A stretch of DNA of 18,648 nucleotides, from the NCBI GenBank assembly GCA_030655735.1, contig JAUSPK010000205.1, positions 1 through 18,648 on the forward strand. Direction: 5' to 3'. This DNA is from Syntrophales bacterium. GTDB lineage: Bacteria; Desulfobacterota; Syntrophia; Syntrophales; UBA2210. Below the pieces are notes generated by a model. That model ran no database searches, was not told where the DNA came from, and saw only the letters and a program-made list of their open reading frames with translations. Position numbers and translations under genes: made by a program. This document shows positions 8,009 to 14,587 of the stretch, one piece after another (the stretch's first letter is position 1; each line of letters opens with the position of its first letter).

Positions 8009-8308
8009 CTACTTTTTCTTTGCGGCTTTTGCCTTTTCCAGCTCTGCCTTATACTTTTCCGCCTCGGCTTTTGCCTTTTTCAGGTCTTCTTTGGTGGCGT
8101 CCAGATCCGCTGTGCTTGCCTGTTCCTCTTCTTTCGATTTTATCTGGTCCGTCATCTCGTCGAAACCGACATATATGGCGAGAGCGCCTCCGAGCAGGAG
8201 AGCGATGGGGATACCGCCTGCAAGCAAGGTAAGAAAAGGTTCCCACCAGATGACCAGTCCGATAAGCCCCAGGACCGCCGCTATTACACCGCCTATCAAT
8301 ACCTTCAT
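8009..8308 (-). CDS. Small membrane protein with charged coiled-coil tail, function unknown
   Basis: I do not recognise the family. The protein has 99 residues. Residues about 1-22 (MKVLIGGVIAAVLGLIGLVI) form one hydrophobic segment; a short WWEPFL link follows; residues about 29-50 (LAGGIPIALLLGGALAIYVG) form a second. The remaining half is highly charged and heptad-like, rich in Lys, Glu and Ala (DLKKAKAEAEKYKAELEKAKAAKKK), so a cytoplasmic or periplasmic coiled coil is likely. The ATG at 8308 has an excellent Shine-Dalgarno, which argues the gene is real. It lies between the divergent hisI cluster and dctP, about 230 bp upstream of the dct promoter region. It could be a membrane scaffold or stress-type protein; nothing in the sequence decides this. 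Confidence 0.78.
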   Translation of the reverse strand: MKVLIGGVIAAVLGLIGLVIWWEPFLTLLAGGIPIALLLGGALAIYVGFDEMTDQIKSKEEEQASTADLDATKEDLKKAKAEAEKYKAELEKAKAAKKK

Positions 8309-8317
8309 GATCCCCAA

Positions 8318-8324
8318 CCTCCTT
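8318..8324 (-). promoter_or_regulatory. Strong Shine-Dalgarno setting the start of the small membrane protein
   Basis: AAGGAGG on the minus strand, 9 bp before ATG 8308-8306. A TTG three codons earlier (8317) directly touches the Shine-Dalgarno and cannot be the start. Confidence 0.8.
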
Positions 8325-8431
8325 CTAGCAAAAATTTACAATAGCCGTTGCGGCAAAGGTATACCAACAGACTAGCCTCTCAGCTAACACAAAAATGAAC
8401 CGCAGGCAAGACCAAAATAGAGAAAAATGAC

Positions 8432-8487
8432 TTGCCTAAAAAGGAATATTGCATTATCTTCATAAACTTTCAGACAACTACTATAAA
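8432..8487 (+). promoter_or_regulatory. Two overlapping candidate promoters of the hisI cluster
   Basis: First: TTGCCT (8432-8437), 17 bp, TATCTT (8455-8460). Second: TTCATA (8459-8464), 17 bp, TATAAA (8482-8487). Both fit sigma-70 spacing with 4-5 matches per box and sit 40-95 bp before the hisI ATG. The divergent gap 8309-8526 is AT-richer than its flanks. It holds no gene, and no histidine-rich leader peptide was found. Confidence 0.4.
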
Positions 8488-8488
8488 A

Positions 8489-8514
8489 CCCCTCGCCCCC
8501 GACGGGGATGGGGG
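8489..8514 (+). promoter_or_regulatory. G/C-block hairpin adjoining the hisI ribosome site
   Basis: C-blocks at 8489-8492 and 8496-8500 face G-blocks at 8504-8507 and 8510-8514, allowing a stem with a small internal loop and a 3-nt apical loop. The AAAGGA Shine-Dalgarno (8515-8520) follows immediately. Folding could limit access to hisI; this is inference from position. Confidence 0.4.
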
Positions 8515-8526
8515 AAAGGATACTGT

Positions 8527-8904
8527 ATGGTGGAGCTTGATTTTGAGAAGGGGGAGGGCCTGATTCCTGTCGTGGCTCAGGATTACGAAACGGGTGATGT
8601 GCTGATGCTGGCCTATATGAACAGGGAGTCCTGGCTGCAAACGGTGAAAACAGGGATGGCGACGTACTGGAGCAGATCGCGAAAATCCCTCTGGGTCAAG
8701 GGTGAGACATCCGGTAATATCCAGAGAGTCAAAGAGATCCTCGTTGACTGCGATCTGGACACGCTGGTGCTGAAGGTGGACCAGCAGGGAGGGGCCGCAT
8801 GTCATATGGGCTATAGGTCCTGTTTCTACCGGAAGGTGTCCGGCGAAGAGATGGAGATCATCGGTGAGAGGGTATTCGATCCGGAGGACGTGTATACGAA
8901 ATGA
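8527..8904 (+). CDS. hisI: Phosphoribosyl-AMP cyclohydrolase
   Basis: A 125-residue protein, the usual length of a stand-alone HisI without a fused HisE domain. It opens the adenine ring of phosphoribosyl-AMP, the third step of histidine synthesis. Metal ligands are visible: DCDLD (D74, D76, D78; magnesium site) and C92-H93 with C99 (zinc site, in GAACHMGYRSCFYR). YWSRSRKSLWVKGETSGN is the conserved substrate-binding stretch. The start is ATG 8527, preceded by AAAGGA; a longer reading from a TTG at 8449 runs through the leader hairpin and is unlikely. The stop overlaps the hisG start (ATGA), so the two are coupled. No hisE is in the window. Confidence 0.95.
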   Translation: MVELDFEKGEGLIPVVAQDYETGDVLMLAYMNRESWLQTVKTGMATYWSRSRKSLWVKGETSGNIQRVKEILVDCDLDTLVLKVDQQGGAACHMGYRSCFYRKVSGEEMEIIGERVFDPEDVYTK

Positions 8905-9773
8905 AGAAATTGAAGCTGGGCATACCGAAGGGCAGTCTTGAATCCAACACGATTGAGCTTTTCAAGAGGGCGGGATGGCGCATAACCTACGATGCCAGGA
9001 GCTATTTTCCCGATATCGATGATGAAGATATCTCATGCGCCCTTGTGAGGGCACAGGAGATGTCCCGGTATGTCGATGATGGAACCATCGACCTCGGTCT
9101 TACCGGGAAAGACTGGATCCTGGAAAACGAATCAGACGTTGTGGTGGTTCAGGACCTCGTGTATTCGAAGGCATCCACACGACAGGCTCGGTGGGTGCTT
9201 GTGGTGAGGGAGGATTCTCCCATAAAGACCCTGGAAGGCATAGCCGGCAAGAAGGTGTCCACGGAGCTGGTGGGCTTTACCCGCAGATACCTGCAAGAGC
9301 GGGGGATAGAGGCCCACCTGGAATTTTCCTGGGGCGCTACCGAGGCGAAGGTGGTCGAAGGTCTTGTGGATGCGATCGTGGAGGTTACGGAAACGGGGAG
9401 CACCCTCAGGGCCAACAAATTGAAGATTATCCATGAGCTCCTGAAGACGAATACCCAGCTGATCGCCAGCAAAAAGGCATGGGATGACCCGTGGAAGAGG
9501 AGAAAGATAGAGCAGATAAGTGCCCTCCTCTCCGGATCGCTCATGGCGATGGGCAAGGTCGGTCTCAAGATGAACGTTGCCAAGGAGAACTTGGGGAGGG
9601 TTGTCCTGCTCCTTCCCTCTCTCAAGGCCCCCACCACTTCGGGGCTGTATGACGAGAACTGGTTTGCCGTCGAAGCCGTTGTGGATCGTAGTATCGTCAG
9701 AGAGTTGATACCCCTTCTACAGGAGGCAGGGGCTGAAGGGATTATAGAATATCCTCTTAACAAGGTATTGTAA
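8901..9773 (+). CDS. hisG: ATP phosphoribosyltransferase, long form
   Basis: A 290-residue long-form HisG that joins ATP and PRPP in the first, feedback-controlled step of histidine synthesis. KLGIPKGSL at the N-terminus and the PRPP-binding loop EVTETGSTLRANKL (from about residue 161) are clear. Residues about 215-290 form the ACT-like histidine-binding domain (GRVVLLLPSLKAPTTSGL...), which short forms lack; this protein therefore should not need a HisZ partner. ATG at 8901 overlaps the hisI stop by 4 bp. hisB follows after 16 bp. Confidence 0.96.
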   Translation: MKKLKLGIPKGSLESNTIELFKRAGWRITYDARSYFPDIDDEDISCALVRAQEMSRYVDDGTIDLGLTGKDWILENESDVVVVQDLVYSKASTRQARWVLVVREDSPIKTLEGIAGKKVSTELVGFTRRYLQERGIEAHLEFSWGATEAKVVEGLVDAIVEVTETGSTLRANKLKIIHELLKTNTQLIASKKAWDDPWKRRKIEQISALLSGSLMAMGKVGLKMNVAKENLGRVVLLLPSLKAPTTSGLYDENWFAVEAVVDRSIVRELIPLLQEAGAEGIIEYPLNKVL

Positions 9774-9789
9774 AAGGAGACCCGAGGGC

Positions 9790-10377
9790 ATGGTGCGAAA
9801 TAAAAAGGTAACCAGAAAAACCACGGAAACGGACGTATCGTTCGAGATCAATCTCGATGGAGAAGGGGTGGGGGAGATATCCACAACGATCCCCTTTCTT
9901 GATCATATGCTCACCCTCTTCGCCAAGCACGGCTTTTTCGATCTGCGTGTGCAGGGAAGCGGGGATACGAATGTGGATTATCATCACCTCGTGGAGGATC
10001 TCGGCATATGCTTTGGAAATGCAGTCAAGGGGGCCCTGGGAGACAAGGAAGGTATGGCCCGTTACGGTGCGGCCTGTGTCCCTATGGATGAGGCCCTTTG
10101 CCATGTCTGTGTTGATGTTTCCGGGAGGCCGTACCTGGGCTTCAGGGCCGAATTCGGCGGGAAAAAGATACGGGACTTTGACCCCCTCCTTCTTGAGGAA
10201 TTTTTTAGGTCCTTTACGGATCACGGGGGAATAACCTTGCACGTAAATGTCATATATGGTAAGAATCCTCACCACATAGCGGAGGCTGTCTTCAAGGCGT
10301 TTGCCCGTGCCCTGAGGGAGGCCGTCTCCATTGACGATCGGATCAAGGGTGTCCTGTCAACAAAGGGAAGCATCTGA
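9790..10377 (+). CDS. hisB: Imidazoleglycerol-phosphate dehydratase
   Basis: A 195-residue single-domain HisB without a histidinol-phosphatase fusion. It dehydrates imidazole glycerol phosphate using two manganese ions. The metal-binding repeats are present: FLDHML near the start, DYHHLVEDLGI in the middle (about 67-77), and KNPHHIAEAVFKAFARAL near the C-terminus. SFTDHGGITLHV is also conserved. AAAGGAG sits 10 bp before the ATG. Third gene of the his cluster. The usual next gene, hisH, is missing here; a lipoprotein gene follows. Confidence 0.96.
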   Translation: MVRNKKVTRKTTETDVSFEINLDGEGVGEISTTIPFLDHMLTLFAKHGFFDLRVQGSGDTNVDYHHLVEDLGICFGNAVKGALGDKEGMARYGAACVPMDEALCHVCVDVSGRPYLGFRAEFGGKKIRDFDPLLLEEFFRSFTDHGGITLHVNVIYGKNPHHIAEAVFKAFARALREAVSIDDRIKGVLSTKGSI

Positions 10378-10456
10378 GTTCGCTGTCTGCCACGTTGAAA
10401 ATCTTTCCATGACATTCCCCGTGGAATCTGGTTGTCGGAAAATCTTGCAAAGCGGG

Positions 10457-11170
10457 GTGATAATTATCGAAAAGCTTATTTCTTTCTTCAGTCGTTTCCG
10501 GGTTCTTCTGTGCGGGGGGGTATGTGTGGCCCTGCTTGCCGGATGTGTGTCCCACGGGGCGGGTGGCTCAACCACCCTTCTTCAGAGGGATGTCCACTTC
10601 AAGAAGATTGCTGTTGCCCCCTTTCAGGCGGTTGGTTCCGGTGATCCTGCTGCCCGAATTGTTCGGTGTCCTATTTCAGGGACAAGCTTCAGGGCATGTG
10701 GATTTTCGGGAAATCCCGAGAAAAAGATAGAGGAACAATTTGTCGGCGGCCTCAACGCTTCCGGAGGGTACATCGTGATACCCCCTCAGGAGGTACGTGG
10801 TGTGTACCAAAGGGTGTCCGCCGCCTCGCTGGGAGAGGCCCCCCTGGAGATACTGAAAAAGGTGGGGGAGGAGGTCGGGGCGGACGGTATTATTGCGGGA
10901 CACCTCTTCTGTTACCGGGAACGGAAGGGGGTTGATTATTCAGCGGAAAGGCCCGCCTCGGTCACCTTCTGCATCCATCTTATCCGGACCCGGGACGGTA
11001 TGTCGGTATGGAAAGGGGTCTTTGACAAGACCCAGAGTTCATTGATGGAAAATATACTGGAGGTCCTCCCCTTTCTACGAGGCGGAGGGAAATGGATGAC
11101 CGCGGAAGAGTTGTCACGCCAGGGCGTGCGAGAGATATTGAAGGGCTTTCCGGACATGAAAGGGAACTGA
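10457..11170 (+). CDS. Putative outer-membrane-type lipoprotein inside the his cluster
   Basis: A lipoprotein of about 237 residues with a clear signal peptide ending in the perfect lipobox LLAGC. The mature part reads VHFKKIAVAPFQAVGSGDP, then a segment with two cysteines (RCPISGTSFRACGF), then KKIEEQFVGGLNASGGYIVIPP and EVGADGIIAGHLFCYRERKG. The AVAPF opening, the strand-helix pattern and the 'ADGIIAG' strand resemble the CsgG/LpoB/GNA1162-like group of envelope lipoproteins; this is fold-level pattern matching, not a firm assignment. The start is uncertain: GTG 10457 gives a compact signal peptide, with TTG 10445 or ATG 10409 as alternatives, and none has a strong Shine-Dalgarno. It ends 3 bp before hisA, so it is co-transcribed with histidine genes without an obvious metabolic reason. 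Confidence 0.8.
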   Translation: MIIIEKLISFFSRFRVLLCGGVCVALLAGCVSHGAGGSTTLLQRDVHFKKIAVAPFQAVGSGDPAARIVRCPISGTSFRACGFSGNPEKKIEEQFVGGLNASGGYIVIPPQEVRGVYQRVSAASLGEAPLEILKKVGEEVGADGIIAGHLFCYRERKGVDYSAERPASVTFCIHLIRTRDGMSVWKGVFDKTQSSLMENILEVLPFLRGGGKWMTAEELSRQGVREILKGFPDMKGN

Positions 11171-11173
11171 TAG

Positions 11174-11905
11174 GTGATCGTAATACCTGCTATAGATCTG
11201 AAGGAGGGCAAGTGTGTGCGCCTTCTTCAGGGTGACTTTGACCTGCCGACCGTGTATTCGGACCATCCCGCCGCTATCGCGCTGCAGTGGCAGGAAAAGG
11301 GGGCCGAGCGCATTCACGTGGTTGATCTCGACGGTTCCCGTGACGGACTGCCCCGAAACAGGGACGTTATCGGAGAGATTGTCCGCGCGGTGGATGTTCC
11401 CCTGCAGGTGGGCGGGGGGATACGGGACATGAAAACCGTTGATGAATATCTTACCCTGGGCGTGGGCTATGTGATACTGGGGACGGTTGCTCTGAAGGAC
11501 AAAACATTTCTTCTTAATGCCTGCGCCGCTTACCCTGGGCGTATCATCCTTGCCCTTGACGCCCGTGACGGCGCCGTCGCGGTTGAGGGGTGGACTGAAA
11601 TCACCGATCGCTCTCCTGCGGAGATTGCCGCGCAGTATGAGGGGTGTGGACTGGAATCTATCATATATACGGATATACAGCGAGACGGCATGGAATCGGG
11701 TGTCAACGTTGAATCCACAAGACTGCTTGCCGAAGCTGTCGATATACCGGTCATTGCCTCGGGGGGCGTTGCGAATATCCATGACATCGACCGGCTCCTC
11801 GAAGCGGGAGGACCGCGGATAATGGGTGTCATTTCCGGCAGGGCGCTCTACAACGGGGCCCTGAAGCTGGAGGATGCCATAGCACGAGTTAAGGGCCTTA
11901 TGTAG
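11174..11905 (+). CDS. hisA: ProFAR isomerase (HisA)
   Basis: A 243-residue TIM barrel that isomerises the aminoaldose ProFAR to the aminoketose PRFAR in histidine synthesis. IPAIDLKEGKCVRL opens the protein, with catalytic D8. DLDGSRDGLPRN, VGGGIRDMKTVDEYL, and the second catalytic stretch YTDIQRDGMESG follow. The phosphate-binding ends of both half-barrels (GGGIR; ASGGVANIHD) are present. The start is GTG at 11174, with AAAGGGA 8 bp upstream inside the end of the lipoprotein gene. HisF, which uses the product, is not in the window. Confidence 0.95.
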   Translation: MIVIPAIDLKEGKCVRLLQGDFDLPTVYSDHPAAIALQWQEKGAERIHVVDLDGSRDGLPRNRDVIGEIVRAVDVPLQVGGGIRDMKTVDEYLTLGVGYVILGTVALKDKTFLLNACAAYPGRIILALDARDGAVAVEGWTEITDRSPAEIAAQYEGCGLESIIYTDIQRDGMESGVNVESTRLLAEAVDIPVIASGGVANIHDIDRLLEAGGPRIMGVISGRALYNGALKLEDAIARVKGLM

Positions 11906-11918
11906 GAGGAAAAGCGAT

Positions 11919-12257
11919 ATGGAGGAGTGTATATTCTGCAAGATCATACATGGCGAGATACCCGCGCGCATCGTCTACGAGTCAGCAGATGCCCTGGCCT
12001 TTGACGATGTCAACCCGATGGCCCCTGTGCATGTGGTTGTCGTACCGAAGACGCACGTGACCACCCTTATGGACGTTAAGGACGGCGGTATGATGGAAGG
12101 TCTGATGATGGCGGTGCGGGAGGTTGCAAAGACAAAGGGGGTTGCTGCACAAGGGTTCAGGACCGTTATCAACTGTAATGAAGATGGCGGCCAGGTAATC
12201 TTTCACCTGCATATCCATGTCCTGGGAGGCAGAAAATTGAGTGATGATATGGGGTGA
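11919..12257 (+). CDS. HIT-family nucleotide hydrolase (HinT-like)
   Basis: A 112-residue histidine-triad protein. The N-terminal CIFCKIIHGEIPA and the active-site HLHIHVLGG (H96, H98, H100) are diagnostic; VINCNEDGGQ precedes the triad as in HinT. Relatives hydrolyse purine nucleoside phosphoramidates such as AMP-lysine. AGGAGG lies 9 bp upstream of the ATG, and hisA ends 13 bp before it, so it belongs to the his transcript. yqeY follows after 55 bp. HinT-like genes next to histidine genes are common, but no role in histidine synthesis is proven. Confidence 0.94.
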   Translation: MEECIFCKIIHGEIPARIVYESADALAFDDVNPMAPVHVVVVPKTHVTTLMDVKDGGMMEGLMMAVREVAKTKGVAAQGFRTVINCNEDGGQVIFHLHIHVLGGRKLSDDMG

Positions 12258-12312
12258 CGAGAGAGATCGACTGCCCCTGCAATACGGAAAAAGAGAGAGG
12301 TATATAGGGAGA

Positions 12313-12756
12313 ATGGATATCAATAAACAGGTATCGGACGCGATGATCACGGCGGCCAAGGCCAAGGACAAAGAGACCTTGTCGGCGCTTCGAATGATCA
12401 AAGCGGCCTTGCATAACAGAGAAATAGATCTCAAGGACCAATTCGGCGAACAGGAGATGCTGCAGGTGCTCTCCTCCATGATAAAGCAGAGGAAGGACTC
12501 CGTCGAACAGTTCAAACAGGGGGGTCGGCGCGAACTTGCCGCAAAGGAGGCACGGGAGATAGAGGTTATTCAGGGCTTTATGCCTGAGCAGTTGTCTGAG
12601 GAAGAGATACAGGAACAGATCGAACAGGCCATAGAAGAGGCCGGCGCGACCAGCATTCGGGACATGGGAGCTGTGATGAAGCTTCTGATGCCCAGGGTGA
12701 CGGGAAAGGCCGACGGGAAAGCCGTGGGTGAGGCGGTCAAGGTGCGATTATCCTGA
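12313..12756 (+). CDS. yqeY: GatB/YqeY domain protein
   Basis: A 147-residue YqeY protein: an alpha-helical N-terminal domain (MDINKQVSDAMITAAKAKDKETLSALRMIKAALHNREID) and the GatB-like C-terminal tail domain (TSIRDMGAVMKLLMPRVTGKADGKAVGEAVK). The fold binds tRNA in the GatB amidotransferase subunit; YqeY itself has no settled activity. The start at 12313 is preceded by AGGGAG; an upstream ATG at 12241 overlaps the HIT gene and gives 24 non-homologous residues. Its place just before dnaG and rpoD is the conserved context for yqeY. Confidence 0.92.
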   Translation: MDINKQVSDAMITAAKAKDKETLSALRMIKAALHNREIDLKDQFGEQEMLQVLSSMIKQRKDSVEQFKQGGRRELAAKEAREIEVIQGFMPEQLSEEEIQEQIEQAIEEAGATSIRDMGAVMKLLMPRVTGKADGKAVGEAVKVRLS

Positions 12757-12802
12757 GTCGCCGGACCCCGAACGTGCCCGTGTCCAGAGAGGTGGGAGCG
12801 TC

Positions 12803-14587
12803 TTGAAGGGATATATTCCTCAGGAAAAGATAGGGGAGATCAAGAGCCGGGTCAGTATCGTCGAGCTTATCTCCGAATACGTTACCTTGAAAAAGGCGGG
12901 CAGAAATTTTGTCGGCCTCTGTCCCTTTCATAAGGAAAAGACGCCCTCTTTCAGTGTGAACCCCGAGAAGCAGATCTTCTACTGCTTTGGCTGCGGGGAG
13001 GGGGGAGACATCTTTGCCTTCCTGATGAAGGTCAATGGTACGTCCTTTGCCGAGTCGGCACGATATCTGGCGAACAAGGCGGGGATAGACCTGCCGGTCA
13101 GGAAAATGACCGGTGAGGAAAAGGTCAAGGCAACCGAGAAGGAAAAACTGGGCAGGATAAACGCGATGGCGGCGGAGTATTTCTCCGCGCAGCTCTCTTC
13201 GGAACGTGGCCGACCGGTCCGTGATTACCTTGATGCACGGAAGATGGGCGATGCAATCGTTGGAGGATTTCATCTGGGGTATGCCCCGGAGGGGTGGAAC
13301 AACCTTACCTCCTATCTTGAGGGGAAGAAGGTTCCCCTCGGACTTGCCGAGAAGACCGGTCTTATCATATCCAAGGATACGGGCGGATTCTATGACCGGT
13401 TTCGCGGGAGGTTGATCTTTCCGATAGAAGACCTGGGTGGCGCTGTGGTGGCCTTCGGCGGCCGGGCCATAGGCTCCGATATGCCCAAGTATCTCAATTC
13501 GCCCGAATCTCCCGTCTATACAAAGGGGAGGGTCCTGTACGGGATGTCCAGAACGAAGGACGCGATCCGCGACCGGGATTATGCCGTACTGGTCGAGGGG
13601 TATGTCGATCTTCTCTCCCTGTGGGATGCGGGGGTGAACAATGTCGTGGCGACGCTGGGTACCGCGCTGACCAGGGAGCAGGTCGAACTGATCAGACGAT
13701 TTACGCGGAATGTTGCCGTCATCTTCGACCCTGATGAAGCGGGCAGGCATGCCGTGGAACGGAGCCTGAAACTGTTCCTCGAGGAGGATATGCATGCCCG
13801 GGTGGTCGTTCTTCCCGAAGGATATGATCCGGATGACTATGTAAAGAAATACGGTTCGGCGGCCCTGGAGGATGCTATCGTTCGTGCCCCGATGATGGTT
13901 GACTACTATATAGATACCATCATGGGCGGCGGCGACACACTCGAGGACAACCTGGATACCATCAGGGACGCGGTATCGTTCATAAGCACGATCAGCGATC
14001 CGGTGGAAAGGGACCTCTTTATAAAGAGGGTCTCTGAAAGGATCGGCATCGACCAGAAGCTCTTAAAGGGTAAGGTAGAGAAGGCCTCCCCCGGCCGCAA
14101 GGCCGCCGGCCCTGTCCCATCTCCGGGAAAAAGAACGGGGAAGGTTGACATTGTGGAATTAAACCTTATCTATATGATGGTGGAGTATCCCGAAAAGATT
14201 CCCGTCGCGGCCCGTGAGGGAATCCTCGATTGCTTTGACTCGGAAGAGTTGAAAGAACTGGGGCAGACGATAATCGGGGAGACGGGCGACATGAGCTCTC
14301 TGGTCGGCGATCTGGAAGACGGGTTGGTGAAGGAGAGGCTCTTGAAGTTGATGATGGAGCAACCTTTCTCCGACAGAGAGATTGCCGACAGGGTTTTTAA
14401 CGATAACATCAAACAGATACGGAACAAATGGTATAAGGGAAAAAACGCCCTGCTGAAGAGGGAGTTGATCAGGGCCCAACATGCAGGCGACAGGGCACTC
14501 AGCGACAGTCTGCTCAGGGATAGAAACAGATTGTTAAAGGAAGAGAGAGGACGATCCAACAATGAAAAAAGTGATCAAATCGGATGA
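12803..14587 (+). CDS. dnaG: DNA primase
   Basis: A 594-residue primase that makes RNA primers at the replication fork with the DnaB helicase. The N-terminal CHC2 zinc finger has C40, H43, C61 and C64 (CPFHKEKTPSFSV ... FYCFGCG). The core contains FRGRLIFPI and the TOPRIM acidic motifs EGYVD (E265, D269) and FDPDEAG (D309, D311). The C-terminal third is the divergent helicase-interaction domain. The start is taken as TTG 12803 (MKGYIPQEKI), which matches where primases begin and has GGGAG 4 bp and GAGAGG 10 bp upstream; no ATG fits. The last 26 bp overlap rpoD, so the two are translationally linked in a macromolecular-synthesis block. Confidence 0.95.
   Translation: MKGYIPQEKIGEIKSRVSIVELISEYVTLKKAGRNFVGLCPFHKEKTPSFSVNPEKQIFYCFGCGEGGDIFAFLMKVNGTSFAESARYLANKAGIDLPVRKMTGEEKVKATEKEKLGRINAMAAEYFSAQLSSERGRPVRDYLDARKMGDAIVGGFHLGYAPEGWNNLTSYLEGKKVPLGLAEKTGLIISKDTGGFYDRFRGRLIFPIEDLGGAVVAFGGRAIGSDMPKYLNSPESPVYTKGRVLYGMSRTKDAIRDRDYAVLVEGYVDLLSLWDAGVNNVVATLGTALTREQVELIRRFTRNVAVIFDPDEAGRHAVERSLKLFLEEDMHARVVVLPEGYDPDDYVKKYGSAALEDAIVRAPMMVDYYIDTIMGGGDTLEDNLDTIRDAVSFISTISDPVERDLFIKRVSERIGIDQKLLKGKVEKASPGRKAAGPVPSPGKRTGKVDIVELNLIYMMVEYPEKIPVAAREGILDCFDSEELKELGQTIIGETGDMSSLVGDLEDGLVKERLLKLMMEQPFSDREIADRVFNDNIKQIRNKWYKGKNALLKRELIRAQHAGDRALSDSLLRDRNRLLKEERGRSNNEKSDQIG

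Noticed and set aside
8345..8526. Histidine attenuator or leader peptide upstream of hisI
   Set aside because: No run of CAC/CAT codons and no terminator/antiterminator pair with a T-run.
10397..10446. 9-bp direct repeat GAAAATCTT (10397-10405, 10438-10446) before the lipoprotein gene
   Set aside because: Short and single; expected by chance in AT-richer sequence and without a linked promoter.
12737..13795. 352-codon minus-strand frame opposite dnaG
   Set aside because: It covers the zinc-finger and TOPRIM coding region of dnaG and has no recognisable protein features or ribosome site.
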